Below are positions 34,829 to 43,380 of a stretch of DNA of 64,000 bases, piece by piece. Below the pieces are notes generated by a model. That model was given only the letters and a program-made list of their open reading frames with translations, had not been told where the DNA came from and made no database searches. Every line of letters begins with the position of its first letter. Position 1 is the stretch's first letter. Source of the stretch: Erythrobacter oryzae (lineage in GTDB: Bacteria; Pseudomonadota; Alphaproteobacteria; Sphingomonadales; Sphingomonadaceae); NCBI RefSeq assembly GCF_030271515.1, contig NZ_JASCXI010000005.1:1-64000 (forward strand), written 5' to 3'. The position numbers were made by a program, and so were the translations under genes.

Positions 34829-35763
34829 CGCGAGGCGAAGCGCGACTTGGTCAGCGTCGCATCGATCACCAGGCCGAACATTTCGTCCTCGCTGGTGATC
34901 CCCAGCTCGGCGCAGGCCTGAACCAGATCGAGGAATTCGGCGGTGCTCACGCCCGATCTTTCGGCCTCCATCGCGGTGATTGCCAGATCCGCCAGCCGCG
35001 CCAGCGTGGCCGGGTCGAAATCCGGGAAGTGCGCCATCGCGATCGCCTCAAGCTGCGCGCGATCGGGAAAGGGGATCACCAGCTCGATGCAGCGACGCAC
35101 GAAGGCGGCGGGCATGTCGCGTTCGTCGTTGGTGGTGATGACCACCAGCGGCGGCTGCTCGCAGGCAATTGTCTGCCCGAGCGGTTCGACCATGAAGGCG
35201 AGGTTGCCGAGCACCGTGAGGAGGTTGTTCGGCACGTCCGGATCGGCCTTGTCGATCTCGTCGATCAGCAGCACGGCGGGCTGCGCGGCGGGGGGCCGGG
35301 CACCGTTGTCGCCGTCCTGCGGTGCCGCTCCCCGACGGTAGGCCGCAGTTTGTGCCGCCGCCGAATGTTTGTCGAATGCGATCCACAGCGGCCCGGGCCG
35401 GATATAGGCGGCGTCGGGCTTGAGTTGCTGGACCTGCGCATCCTGCAGGCGGCGGATTGCGTCGAATTGCCACAGCAGGTCCTGTGCCTCGATGCGCGAG
35501 GTCATCTGCACCTCGGTCAGCACCCGCCCGGTGCGGCGGGCGAGATCGCGCGCGAGCGAGGACTTGCCGGTGCCGCTGGGCCCGCGCACGAGCAGCGGCC
35601 GGCCCGTGGCGAGTGCGAGATTGACGGCCAGCACGACGGCGTCCGAATAGACATAGGCGACCGTATCGCTGCGGTCGGCAATGCGGGTGGCCGTGCCCAT
35701 GCCGGCGGGGCCGGGCTCAGGCAGCGGCGCGGCGAGCGGATCGAAGAGCTTTGTGTATGACAT
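34825..35763 (-). CDS. MoxR-type AAA+ ATPase
   Basis: A 312-aa AAA+ ATPase with Walker A GPSGTGKSSLA (about residues 61-71), an IEAQDLLWQFDA region typical of MoxR proteins, Walker B VLLIDEIDKADPDV, sensor I VVITTNDERDMP and the arginine-finger/lid segment AAFVRRCIELVIPFPDR. MoxR ATPases usually remodel complexes together with a vWA partner; here that partner overlaps the 3' end and the TIR gene lies 7 bp upstream. ATP-driven loading or remodelling of the adjacent sheath-like protein is the natural inference, perhaps replacing ClpV/TssH. This has not been shown. Confidence 0.92.
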   Translation of the reverse strand: MSYTKLFDPLAAPLPEPGPAGMGTATRIADRSDTVAYVYSDAVVLAVNLALATGRPLLVRGPSGTGKSSLARDLARRTGRVLTEVQMTSRIEAQDLLWQFDAIRRLQDAQVQQLKPDAAYIRPGPLWIAFDKHSAAAQTAAYRRGAAPQDGDNGARPPAAQPAVLLIDEIDKADPDVPNNLLTVLGNLAFMVEPLGQTIACEQPPLVVITTNDERDMPAAFVRRCIELVIPFPDRAQLEAIAMAHFPDFDPATLARLADLAITAMEAERSGVSTAEFLDLVQACAELGITSEDEMFGLVIDATLTKSRFASR

Positions 35764-35770
35764 GCGCCGG

Positions 35771-37027
35771 TCAATTCCCCGTCAGCTGGCTGTTGATGTT
35801 GTCGTATTGAAGCTGGGCTCTGGCCACGTCGTCCGGCCCGAGCCGCGGTTCGATAATGCGCAGGCCCGGCAAGCCAGCCGCCTCGTCGCTGTCGGCACCG
35901 CCCAGCACGATAAAGCACAAGGTCGGGAAGCGCTGCTTCAAGGCTTTCAGATGCTGCATCAGTCCGGCAGAATAGCGCATCACCACGAAGACTGGCTTGC
36001 GGGCCGCTTTCCTTTCCTCCAGCAAACCCGCCAGCCGGTTATCGAGATTGCCCGCGTGGAAATCGTCGACCAACCGCAACTTGTTGATCAGCGCTTCACG
36101 TAGTCCCTCGGCCAGGCTCTCGACGTCCTCGTCGAGCACGTCGGCAAGGGGCACGTAGGGCCAGCTTTCCGGATTGGGGCTGCCGCTCGCGCGGCGGATG
36201 AACATCTCCGCTGCCCAGGTTGTCTCAGTGTTCAACAGCAGGGACGTGCCGGCATCTTCGCCCACCGCCAAGCCGGCAAGGTGATGCGCGGCGCATAGAT
36301 CCACCCAGCCAGGAGCGATCACATCCAGCACCGATCTGAGACAGGCGGCGGCCGTGCCGTATTCGTGCAGATGCACCAGCGCTTGTTCGCTGCCCGCCAT
36401 GCCGAGATGGAGGATTTGCAGCGCGAGGCGGTCGATCAGGTCGGCATCCGGCCGCCACGGGCCAAGTTCGACATTCGTAAGTTCGGCTGCCCTGGGCAGG
36501 AGGCGAGGACTGACTTTCTCCAACTCGGTAGCGAGCCGGTCCGCGAGGCGCCTGACGGGTGCCTCGGCGGCAATTCCCGAACCGCCCGCCTTGCTCTTCA
36601 GCCGATCGGCCAGCGGCTCTATCCACGCGTTCCCGCCGTCATCGGTCACGACCTCGCTCTGCACCGCTTCGAGCAGCAGGTCGCGGAACGGCCCGGCCTG
36701 GAGACTCTCCACTGTCACCCCGTCGACCAACACCGGAACCACAGTGAAGCCCGGGTCCAGCGCACGGCGCCACATCAGGATTGTCGCCTCACGCGCCACC
36801 CACGGATTGTCCGGCTCGAGCGCGCGCGGGGCGATGAGCACCACGGCCATGTCGCACAATCCGAGCCAGGTGTAGATCTCTTCGCGCCAGTCATCGCCGG
36901 GTTCGAGGTGGTCGCGGTCCACAAGCACATCGAAGCCGCGCGCGACGAGAGCATCGCGCAAACTTTCCAGCCTTTCGGTGGCGGCGGCGGTCTTGCTGGT
37001 GTGGCTGATGAACAGACGGCGCTTCAA
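35771..37027 (-). CDS. TIR-domain protein, first gene of the MoxR-vWA-sheath operon
   Basis: A 418-aa protein. Residues 2-130 are a TIR domain: RLFISHTSKT, VLVDRDHLEPGDDWREEI, AVVLIAPRAL, and WVAREATILMW with Glu80 at the expected NAD-cleaving position. The C-terminal ~270 residues are unrecognised, with a Rossmann-like stretch near the end (PVFVVMRYSAGL; LCFIVLGGADSDEAAG). Bacterial TIR domains hydrolyse NAD or make cyclic ADP-ribose isomers. Start is TTG at 37027 with GGGGGA upstream, giving the canonical TIR N-terminus. Divergent from the DUF4062-STAND gene across 128 bp, where both promoters must lie. Confidence 0.88.
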   Translation of the reverse strand: MKRRLFISHTSKTAAATERLESLRDALVARGFDVLVDRDHLEPGDDWREEIYTWLGLCDMAVVLIAPRALEPDNPWVAREATILMWRRALDPGFTVVPVLVDGVTVESLQAGPFRDLLLEAVQSEVVTDDGGNAWIEPLADRLKSKAGGSGIAAEAPVRRLADRLATELEKVSPRLLPRAAELTNVELGPWRPDADLIDRLALQILHLGMAGSEQALVHLHEYGTAAACLRSVLDVIAPGWVDLCAAHHLAGLAVGEDAGTSLLLNTETTWAAEMFIRRASGSPNPESWPYVPLADVLDEDVESLAEGLREALINKLRLVDDFHAGNLDNRLAGLLEERKAARKPVFVVMRYSAGLMQHLKALKQRFPTLCFIVLGGADSDEAAGLPGLRIIEPRLGPDDVARAQLQYDNINSQLTGN

Positions 37028-37155
37028 TCAGTCCCCCGTCGACTTCAGGCCGATACGCCGCCTTGTTGTTGCGCAAGGGGCAGGGCAGGTCAATGGTGAT
37101 GCAGGTGCCCGATTGTCGATGACTTGCCCGCAGCTTGCGCTAGTCTGCAGTTCCA

Positions 37156-39894
37156 ATGGCCCAGCGAATCTTCATCTCTGCCGTTTCGCGCGAATTCGGG
37201 GATGCGCGCGATGCGATTGCCGATCGGCTGCGCAGCCGGGGGCTGACGGTCGAGGTGCAGTCGGCCTTCGCGCAGGTCGAGGGCACGACGCTGGCCAAGC
37301 TCCACGATTACATCAAGGGCTGCGACCGGGTGCTGGCGCTGGTCGGCGACTATTCGGGTGCCTACCCGCCCGAGGGCGCGGTGACCCCGGAGCTGCGCGC
37401 CATGGTGCCCGAGGCGCTCGCGGCAAAGCTCGCGCAATTGTCCTACACCCAGTGGGAGGTGGTTTTCGCGCGCCATTACGGGGTGAAGACCTTCCTGTTC
37501 GAGAGCGACCGATGCGCGCCCGAAAGGGAGCCCGGCGCGGATGACGACGCGGCGGCGCAGGCCGCGTGGCGGGCGTTCCTGTTCGACGGCACCATGGGCC
37601 TCGACCGGCGGCAATTCGCCAACCCCGACCAGCTCGCGGCCGAGGTCATGTCGCTCCACTGGCCGGTCGCGGGCAAGCCCTGCAACCTGCCGGGCAGCAT
37701 CGGCCATCTGTTCAAGGGGCGCGACGATTTTCTCGATCAGCTCACCGAAAGCTTCCGCAGCAAGAGCGGCGCGGCCGCCATCGTCGGCACCGCGATGCAC
37801 GGGCTGGGCGGGGTGGGCAAGACGCGCGCTGCGGTCGAATACGGCTATGCGCGGCAGGAGGATTACTCGGCGCTGTTCTTCCTCGTCGGCAAGTCGCCCA
37901 ACGACCTGACCGACGGCCTCGCCAATCTGTGCGGGGTGCTGGAACTGGAACAGAAGGACGCGCCCGATCTCAACATCCGCGTGGCGGCGGTGGTGCGCTG
38001 GCTCAAGGCCAACCCCGGCTGGCTGCTGGTGATCGACAACGTCGACGATGCGGCGGCAGCGGGCGCGGTGCGGCAGTTCCTCAACGAGGTCGCGAGCGGC
38101 AAGGGCCATGTGCTGATCACCAGCCGGCTGGACGATTGGGGCTTCGGGGTCGAGGCGTTGCAGCTCGACCTGCTCTCGCTCGACGCGGCGATGGAGCTGC
38201 TGCGCGAGGCGACCCCCCACCGCACCCGCACGGCGGACGAGGATGCGGCGCTGCGGCGGCTGGCGGACGAGCAACTCGGCTGCCTCAGCCTCGCACTGGT
38301 GCAGGCCGCCGCCTACATCGACACGCGCCGGATCAGCTTTGCGCGCTATTCGCAGGATTTCGACAAGCAGGCGCCGACCCTGCTGGCGAAATTCGGCGCG
38401 AGCGATGCAAGCAAGCTCGCCTACCCGATGGCGGTCGCGCAGACATGGCTGACGAGCTTCGAACAGCTGGGCCCGGAAGCGCGGCTGCTGCTCGACATGC
38501 TGGCCTGGCTCTCGATCGAACCCTTGCCGCGCAGCCTGTGGGACGTGTGGCCGCTCGCCGAAAAGATCGATCTGGAGGAGGCCCTCGCCGACCTCTCGCG
38601 CTACAGCTTCGTGCGCTGGGAAGATGGCAACGCGGCGATCACCGTGCACCGGCTGGTGCAGGAAGTGGCGCGCGATTTGCAGTCGCGCGACGAAGCGCGG
38701 CGGGATGCGGTGCTGGAGGCGCTGTTCGGGTGGCTGTATGCTGCCAATCCCGAAATGCATGCCAGCGACGTGCGCTGCTGGCCGGTGCTGCTGCCACTGC
38801 TGCCGCATGGACTGCGGTTATTCGAGCGGACCCGCGATCTTGGTCCCTATGCAGCACAAACCGCGTCTTACAATGAGTATGCCGCGATACTTGAAGCGCT
38901 TGCCCGATTTGGCGAGGCCGAGCCGCTGTATCGCCGGGCGTTGGCGATTGAGGAGGCGAGCCTTGGCCCGGATCATCCCAATGTGGCGACTCGGCTCAAT
39001 AATCTCGCAGAGCTATTGCGTACCACCAACCGGCTTGGTGAAGCTGAGCCACTTTATCGCCGGGCGCTGGCGATTCACGAGGCAAGCCGTGGCCCGGATC
39101 ATCCCAATCTGGCGATCCGCCTCAACAATCTCGCGGGTCTCTTGCAAGAAACTAACCGGCTTGCCGAGGCTGAGCCGCTAGTTCGCCGGGCGCTGGCGAT
39201 TGATGAGGCGAGCTACGGCCCGGATCATCCGGAGGTGGCGAGAGATCTCAACAATCTCGCATCCCTCTTGCAAGCGACCAATCGACTAGGCGAGGCCGAG
39301 CCGCTGTATCGCCGGGCTCTGGCGATTGCTGAGGCGAGCCTTGGCCCTGATCATCCCGAAGTGGCGATCCGCCTCAACAATCTCGCAGGACTTTTTCAAG
39401 ATACTAGCCGGCTAGACGAGGCTGAGCCGCTGTATCGCCGGGCGCTGACGATTAACGAGGCAAGCTATGGCCCAGATCATCCTAGGGTAGCGACCTGCCT
39501 GAATAATCTCGCAGAGCTATTGCGCGCCACTGACCGGCAAGGCGAGGCCGAGCCGCTGCATCGCCGGGCACTGGCAATTGACGAGGCGAGCTATGGCCCG
39601 GATCATCCCGCTGTGGCGGTCCGCCTCAACAATCTTGCCTTGCTGTTGTCTGCCACCAACCGGCTAGGCGAGGCCGAGCCGTTGTTTCGCCGCTGCGCTC
39701 TGATCCTGCTCAAATCCAGCAAAGCGAGCGGGCATTTGCTACCCTACTTGCGCCCAGCCATCATCAACTACGCGTCGTGCCTGGTCGACCTCGGCTGGCC
39801 CCGCGAAAAAATCATCCAGACCCTCGCCGAACTCATGATTGAAGGCGGCTTCGATCCCGCCGAACTCTGGCCGCACATCTTCCGCGACGACTGA
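37156..39894 (+). CDS. DUF4062-NB-ARC-TPR STAND NTPase
   Basis: A 912-aa signal-transducing NTPase. Residues 3-115 form a DUF4062 domain (RIFISAVSREFGDARDAIADRL; YIKGCDRVLALVGDYSGAYP), a TIR-like fold. The NB-ARC core follows with P-loop GLGGVGKT (216-223), Walker B WLLVIDNVDD (289-298) and GHVLITSR. A winged-helix region ends near residue 520. The C-terminus has six full 42-residue kinesin-light-chain-type TPRs (EAEPLYRRALAI...) plus a decayed seventh. STAND proteins use repeats to sense a trigger and the N-terminal domain as effector. Adjacent repeats are very alike in DNA, a sign of recent expansion. Confidence 0.92.
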   Translation: MAQRIFISAVSREFGDARDAIADRLRSRGLTVEVQSAFAQVEGTTLAKLHDYIKGCDRVLALVGDYSGAYPPEGAVTPELRAMVPEALAAKLAQLSYTQWEVVFARHYGVKTFLFESDRCAPEREPGADDDAAAQAAWRAFLFDGTMGLDRRQFANPDQLAAEVMSLHWPVAGKPCNLPGSIGHLFKGRDDFLDQLTESFRSKSGAAAIVGTAMHGLGGVGKTRAAVEYGYARQEDYSALFFLVGKSPNDLTDGLANLCGVLELEQKDAPDLNIRVAAVVRWLKANPGWLLVIDNVDDAAAAGAVRQFLNEVASGKGHVLITSRLDDWGFGVEALQLDLLSLDAAMELLREATPHRTRTADEDAALRRLADEQLGCLSLALVQAAAYIDTRRISFARYSQDFDKQAPTLLAKFGASDASKLAYPMAVAQTWLTSFEQLGPEARLLLDMLAWLSIEPLPRSLWDVWPLAEKIDLEEALADLSRYSFVRWEDGNAAITVHRLVQEVARDLQSRDEARRDAVLEALFGWLYAANPEMHASDVRCWPVLLPLLPHGLRLFERTRDLGPYAAQTASYNEYAAILEALARFGEAEPLYRRALAIEEASLGPDHPNVATRLNNLAELLRTTNRLGEAEPLYRRALAIHEASRGPDHPNLAIRLNNLAGLLQETNRLAEAEPLVRRALAIDEASYGPDHPEVARDLNNLASLLQATNRLGEAEPLYRRALAIAEASLGPDHPEVAIRLNNLAGLFQDTSRLDEAEPLYRRALTINEASYGPDHPRVATCLNNLAELLRATDRQGEAEPLHRRALAIDEASYGPDHPAVAVRLNNLALLLSATNRLGEAEPLFRRCALILLKSSKASGHLLPYLRPAIINYASCLVDLGWPREKIIQTLAELMIEGGFDPAELWPHIFRDD
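38914..39669 (+). repeat. Six in-frame 126-bp tandem repeats (TPR units)
   Basis: Copies start at 38914, 39040, 39166, 39292, 39418 and 39544, with a decayed seventh at 39670. Each encodes a 42-residue TPR unit starting EAEPLYRRALAI. DNA identity between copies is high, so copy number may vary by recombination or slippage. Confidence 0.9.
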
Positions 39895-39984
39895 ACCGCG
39901 CTCTGTTGCCCCATCCCTGCCGCGACTGCACAATGGCCTGGGGCGAATCGCGCTGGGGAGCGTGTGCGCCGCATCGGGGGCTTC

Positions 39985-42900
39985 ATGGCGGTTCAGCATC
40001 ATCTCTTCCTCTCCTATGCCCATGCCGACAACCAGCCTGCCCGCCCCGGGGCGATCGGCTGGGTCGAGGGGTTCAAGCAGCGGCTCGAACAGCGCCACCG
40101 TGCCTTTTCGGGCCAGCCGCTGCGCATCTTCTACGATTCCCACTGCCTGCGCGCCGGAGACGACTGGGAGAACCGCATCGGTCAGGCGCTGCGCTCGTCG
40201 CAATTGCTGCTCGCCTTCCTCTCGCCCGCCTATCTCCAGAGCGCCTGGTGCCGCCGCGAGTGGGAGGAATATCTCCGGCTGGAACACACGCTGTCGCGCT
40301 CGGAAGGCGGGATCGTGCCGGTCTATTTCGCCTCCGCGCCCGAGCTCGACCCCAAGCAGCAGGTCGAGCTGGAAGAGCAGTTCCGCGCCTGGATCGCCGA
40401 CATCCAGCGGGTGCAGCATCAGGAACTGATCGATGTGCGCCCGTGGTATGATGGCGGGGCAGAGGCGCTCGAACTGCTCGCCAGCGAGGAGCGGTTGCAG
40501 CAGCTCGCCGCCGCCCCGCGCGCCGACGCCACGCTGCGGGCGCAGGACTTTGCCGACCAGCTCGCCCAGCTCGACCGCGCCATCGCTCACCGGCTCGATC
40601 TCGCCCTGCTGGCCGAACAGGCCCAGATGGGCGGGTTCCTGACCGCGAGTTACGAACGCTTTGTCGGGCGCGGGCAGCAATTGCGCGATCTCCACCGCTT
40701 GCTGAGCGCAGGCCGGGTGTCGCTGATCGCTGCGCTGCATGGCCTCGGCGGGCAGGGCAAGAGCGCGCTCGCGGTGCAATATGCCTATGCCTATGGCGGC
40801 TACTATGCCTGCGGCGGGCGCTGGCTGGTGGGGTGCGAGGGCAAGCGCAATCTGCTCGAGGTGTTCGAGACGCTGGCGCTGATGCTCGGCTGCCCGCTGA
40901 GCGATGCCGAGCAGGCGCTGTCCGATCAGGCCAAGTTCGCGCTCTATCGCCAGCGGTTCCAGGCGCATTGCGAGGCGGGGCGGGAGCGGATCGTGGGCCT
41001 GCTCCGGCAGCAGGGCGGCGACTGGTTCACCCCGGTCGAGCAGCGCGATTGCAACATCGCCCCGCGGATGCTGGTGATCCTCGATAATGTCGATCAGCCC
41101 GAATTGCTCGGCGGGCAGCAGCTGGGCGCCTTTCCCAAGGACGAGTGGCTCGATTTTCTGGTGACCAGCCGGCTGGGGCCGGACGAGCTCGGGCTGGAGG
41201 AGGCCGCGGCGATCGAGATCGGCGATCTGCCCCCGGCCGACGCGCTGGCGCTGCTGCGCTCGCACCATGCCTTTGCCGGCGACGCCGAGGAGGCCGCCGC
41301 GCGCGAGCTGGTGGCGATGGTGCAGGGCCATGTGCTCTCGATCGACCTGATCGGCGCGCATGTGCGGGTGCAGGCGCGGGCGGGCTATTCCTATGCGAAG
41401 ATGCGCGATGCCCTGAAGGCGCAGGGCGTGGGCGCGTTCGAGGATCCGGCGTTGGGCAAGGCGCGCGGCGAGCTGCGCGCGGCGGTGACGGCGCAGACGA
41501 TCAGCGCGATCATGGAGCAGACGCTGGCGCGGCTGAGCGCGGCGGAGGTGACGATCCTCGAATACGCCAGCCTGTGCCCGCCCGATCTGGTGCCGGTGAA
41601 CTGGCTGCGCGATCTGGTGGAGAGCGACCACCCCGAACTCGCCGCGCCCGAGGGCCCGAGCCTTGCGGCCGATCCGTGGCCACAGGCGCTGGAACGGCTG
41701 GACGACTGGCGACTGCTGAGGGCCAATCCGCAGGAGGGTGAGAACGAGGAGCCGAGCGCCAGCATCCACCGGCTGGTGGCCGAGACCTTGAGGGTGCGCA
41801 TGGGAGCCGAACGGCGTGAGGCGCTGCGGGAGTTGTTGATTGGGTTGGCTGACGATTTTGCGACTGTGCTGGAACATCAGGCGCGGCTTCAGCGCGGTAT
41901 GACAGAGCGGTGGCTGACACCTTTGACCGAGCTGACGATGGCCTTGCTCGAACGGGATCGACCAGACCAGCGCCTGATCTCCAATATCGGAGTGTGCGCC
42001 CATTTCGCCACGCGCCTGAGCGGGATCACCGCGGCGCAGCGCTTGGTTGAAATGCGCCACGAAATGGCGGTGGCTCATGCTGAAGCAAATCCGCAGGATG
42101 GGCAGGCACTGCGTGATCTGTCGGTGGCGCAGAACATGCTGGGTGATTTTCACCAGCGGCGTGGCGGTGCGGGGGATGCCGATCTGGCGCTGGGCTATTA
42201 TCAAGCGAGCCTTGCGACGCGCGAACGTCTGGCGCGCGACAACCCGCAGGACGAGCAGGCGCAGCGCGACCTTTCGGTGTCGCAGGAGCGGCTGGGTGAT
42301 TTTCACCAGCGGCGTGGCGGTGCGGGGGATGCCGATCTGGCTCTGGGCTATCATCAGGCGAGCCTTGCGACGGCCGAACGGCTGGCGCGCGACAATCCGC
42401 AGGATGCGCGGGCGCAGCGCGATCTGTCGGTTTCGCAAACCAAGCTAGGTGATTTTTTCCTTCGCCGCGGCGGTCCGGGTGATTTCGATCTGGCGCTGGG
42501 CTATTATCAGGCGGCTCTTGACGCAACCGAGCCATTCGCCCGTGACAATCCGCAGGATGGGCAGGCGCAGCGCGACCTCTCGGTTTCACAGAACAGGCTG
42601 GGTGACTTTTACCGGCGGCGCGGCGGTCCGGGTGATGCCGATCTGGCGCTGGGATACTATCGGGCGAGCCTTGGGACCCGCGAACAGCTAGCGCGCACCA
42701 TTCCGCAGGACCGCGAGGCGCAGCGCGACCTGTCGGTTTCGCAGGCCATTCTCGGTGATTTTTTCCTGCGCCGTGGGGAACCTGGTGATTTCGATCTGGC
42801 GCTGGGATACTATACGGAGAGCCTCGTGACGCGCGAACGTCTGGCGCTCGACAATCCGCAGGATGGCGAGGCGCAGCGCGACCTGTCGGGTTCCCAGACC

Positions 42901-43380
42901 AATCTCGGTGATTTTTTCCTACTCCGTGGCGATCCTGGTGATACTGATCTGGCTCTTGCATTCTATTTGGCGAGCCTTGCTACAGACGAACGGCTGGCGA
43001 GCGACAATCCGCAGGATGGGGAGGCACAGCGCGATCTGGCGATCTCGCATGAGCGGCTTGGTGATTTTTACGAGCAGCGGGGCGGTTCAGGAGATCTAGA
43101 GGCTGCGCTTGACTATTTTGAGACAGCCGCAGTCACCCGTCATGAGTTGGTCGCGGCCAATCCTGCGATCGGCGAGCTGCGCGCCGAACTCATTGTCCCG
43201 CTGACACGATTGCTGTTTGTCCTCTTGAAGCTCGGTCAGGAAGAGAATGCCTTCGCCGTCGCCCGCACGCTAGCAACGCATCTCGACGAGTGGGACGCGA
43301 TGGGGTTTGAACCCGATCGTCGGATCGAAGGCGCGCGCAAAACTCTGCTCCAGTTGCTCGGCCGAGGAGACACCCCATGA
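39985..43380 (+). CDS. TIR-NB-ARC STAND NTPase with 51-residue repeats
   Basis: A 1131-aa protein. Residues 4-150 are a TIR domain (HHLFLSYAHADNQ; LRIFYDSHCLRAGDDWE; LLAFLSPAYLQSAWCRREWEEYL, with the putative catalytic Glu in REWEE). The NTPase has P-loop GLGGQGKS (about 253-260), Walker B MLVILDNVDQ and LVTSR. A winged-helix segment follows. From residue ~711 the protein has about seven 51-residue repeats beginning DLSVSQxxLGDFxxRRG. This is the animal/plant immune-receptor plan in bacterial form: repeat sensor, NTPase switch, TIR effector. ATG 39985 is preferred over GTG 39964. Its stop overlaps the SLOG gene start (ATGA), so the two are probably coupled. Confidence 0.92.
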   Translation: MAVQHHLFLSYAHADNQPARPGAIGWVEGFKQRLEQRHRAFSGQPLRIFYDSHCLRAGDDWENRIGQALRSSQLLLAFLSPAYLQSAWCRREWEEYLRLEHTLSRSEGGIVPVYFASAPELDPKQQVELEEQFRAWIADIQRVQHQELIDVRPWYDGGAEALELLASEERLQQLAAAPRADATLRAQDFADQLAQLDRAIAHRLDLALLAEQAQMGGFLTASYERFVGRGQQLRDLHRLLSAGRVSLIAALHGLGGQGKSALAVQYAYAYGGYYACGGRWLVGCEGKRNLLEVFETLALMLGCPLSDAEQALSDQAKFALYRQRFQAHCEAGRERIVGLLRQQGGDWFTPVEQRDCNIAPRMLVILDNVDQPELLGGQQLGAFPKDEWLDFLVTSRLGPDELGLEEAAAIEIGDLPPADALALLRSHHAFAGDAEEAAARELVAMVQGHVLSIDLIGAHVRVQARAGYSYAKMRDALKAQGVGAFEDPALGKARGELRAAVTAQTISAIMEQTLARLSAAEVTILEYASLCPPDLVPVNWLRDLVESDHPELAAPEGPSLAADPWPQALERLDDWRLLRANPQEGENEEPSASIHRLVAETLRVRMGAERREALRELLIGLADDFATVLEHQARLQRGMTERWLTPLTELTMALLERDRPDQRLISNIGVCAHFATRLSGITAAQRLVEMRHEMAVAHAEANPQDGQALRDLSVAQNMLGDFHQRRGGAGDADLALGYYQASLATRERLARDNPQDEQAQRDLSVSQERLGDFHQRRGGAGDADLALGYHQASLATAERLARDNPQDARAQRDLSVSQTKLGDFFLRRGGPGDFDLALGYYQAALDATEPFARDNPQDGQAQRDLSVSQNRLGDFYRRRGGPGDADLALGYYRASLGTREQLARTIPQDREAQRDLSVSQAILGDFFLRRGEPGDFDLALGYYTESLVTRERLALDNPQDGEAQRDLSGSQTNLGDFFLLRGDPGDTDLALAFYLASLATDERLASDNPQDGEAQRDLAISHERLGDFYEQRGGSGDLEAALDYFETAAVTRHELVAANPAIGELRAELIVPLTRLLFVLLKLGQEENAFAVARTLATHLDEWDAMGFEPDRRIEGARKTLLQLLGRGDTP
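42115..43185 (+). repeat. About seven in-frame 153-bp tandem repeats
   Basis: Copies start at 42115, 42268, 42421, 42574, 42727, 42880 and 43033 (the last is divergent). Each encodes 51 residues of the type DLSVSQ..LGDF..RRGG.GD.DLALGYY. TPR-like helical hairpins are expected. Copies 1-2 share long identical stretches, suggesting recent duplication. Confidence 0.88.

Noticed and set aside
39739-42438. 899-aa open frame on the minus strand
   Set aside because: It is antisense to the STAND genes, low-complexity (His/Arg/Gln-rich), and arises from the codon bias of the repeats.
38914-43185. CRISPR-like array from regularly spaced repeats
   Set aside because: The repeats are 126 and 153 bp, contiguous without spacers, in frame and coding for TPR-like units.
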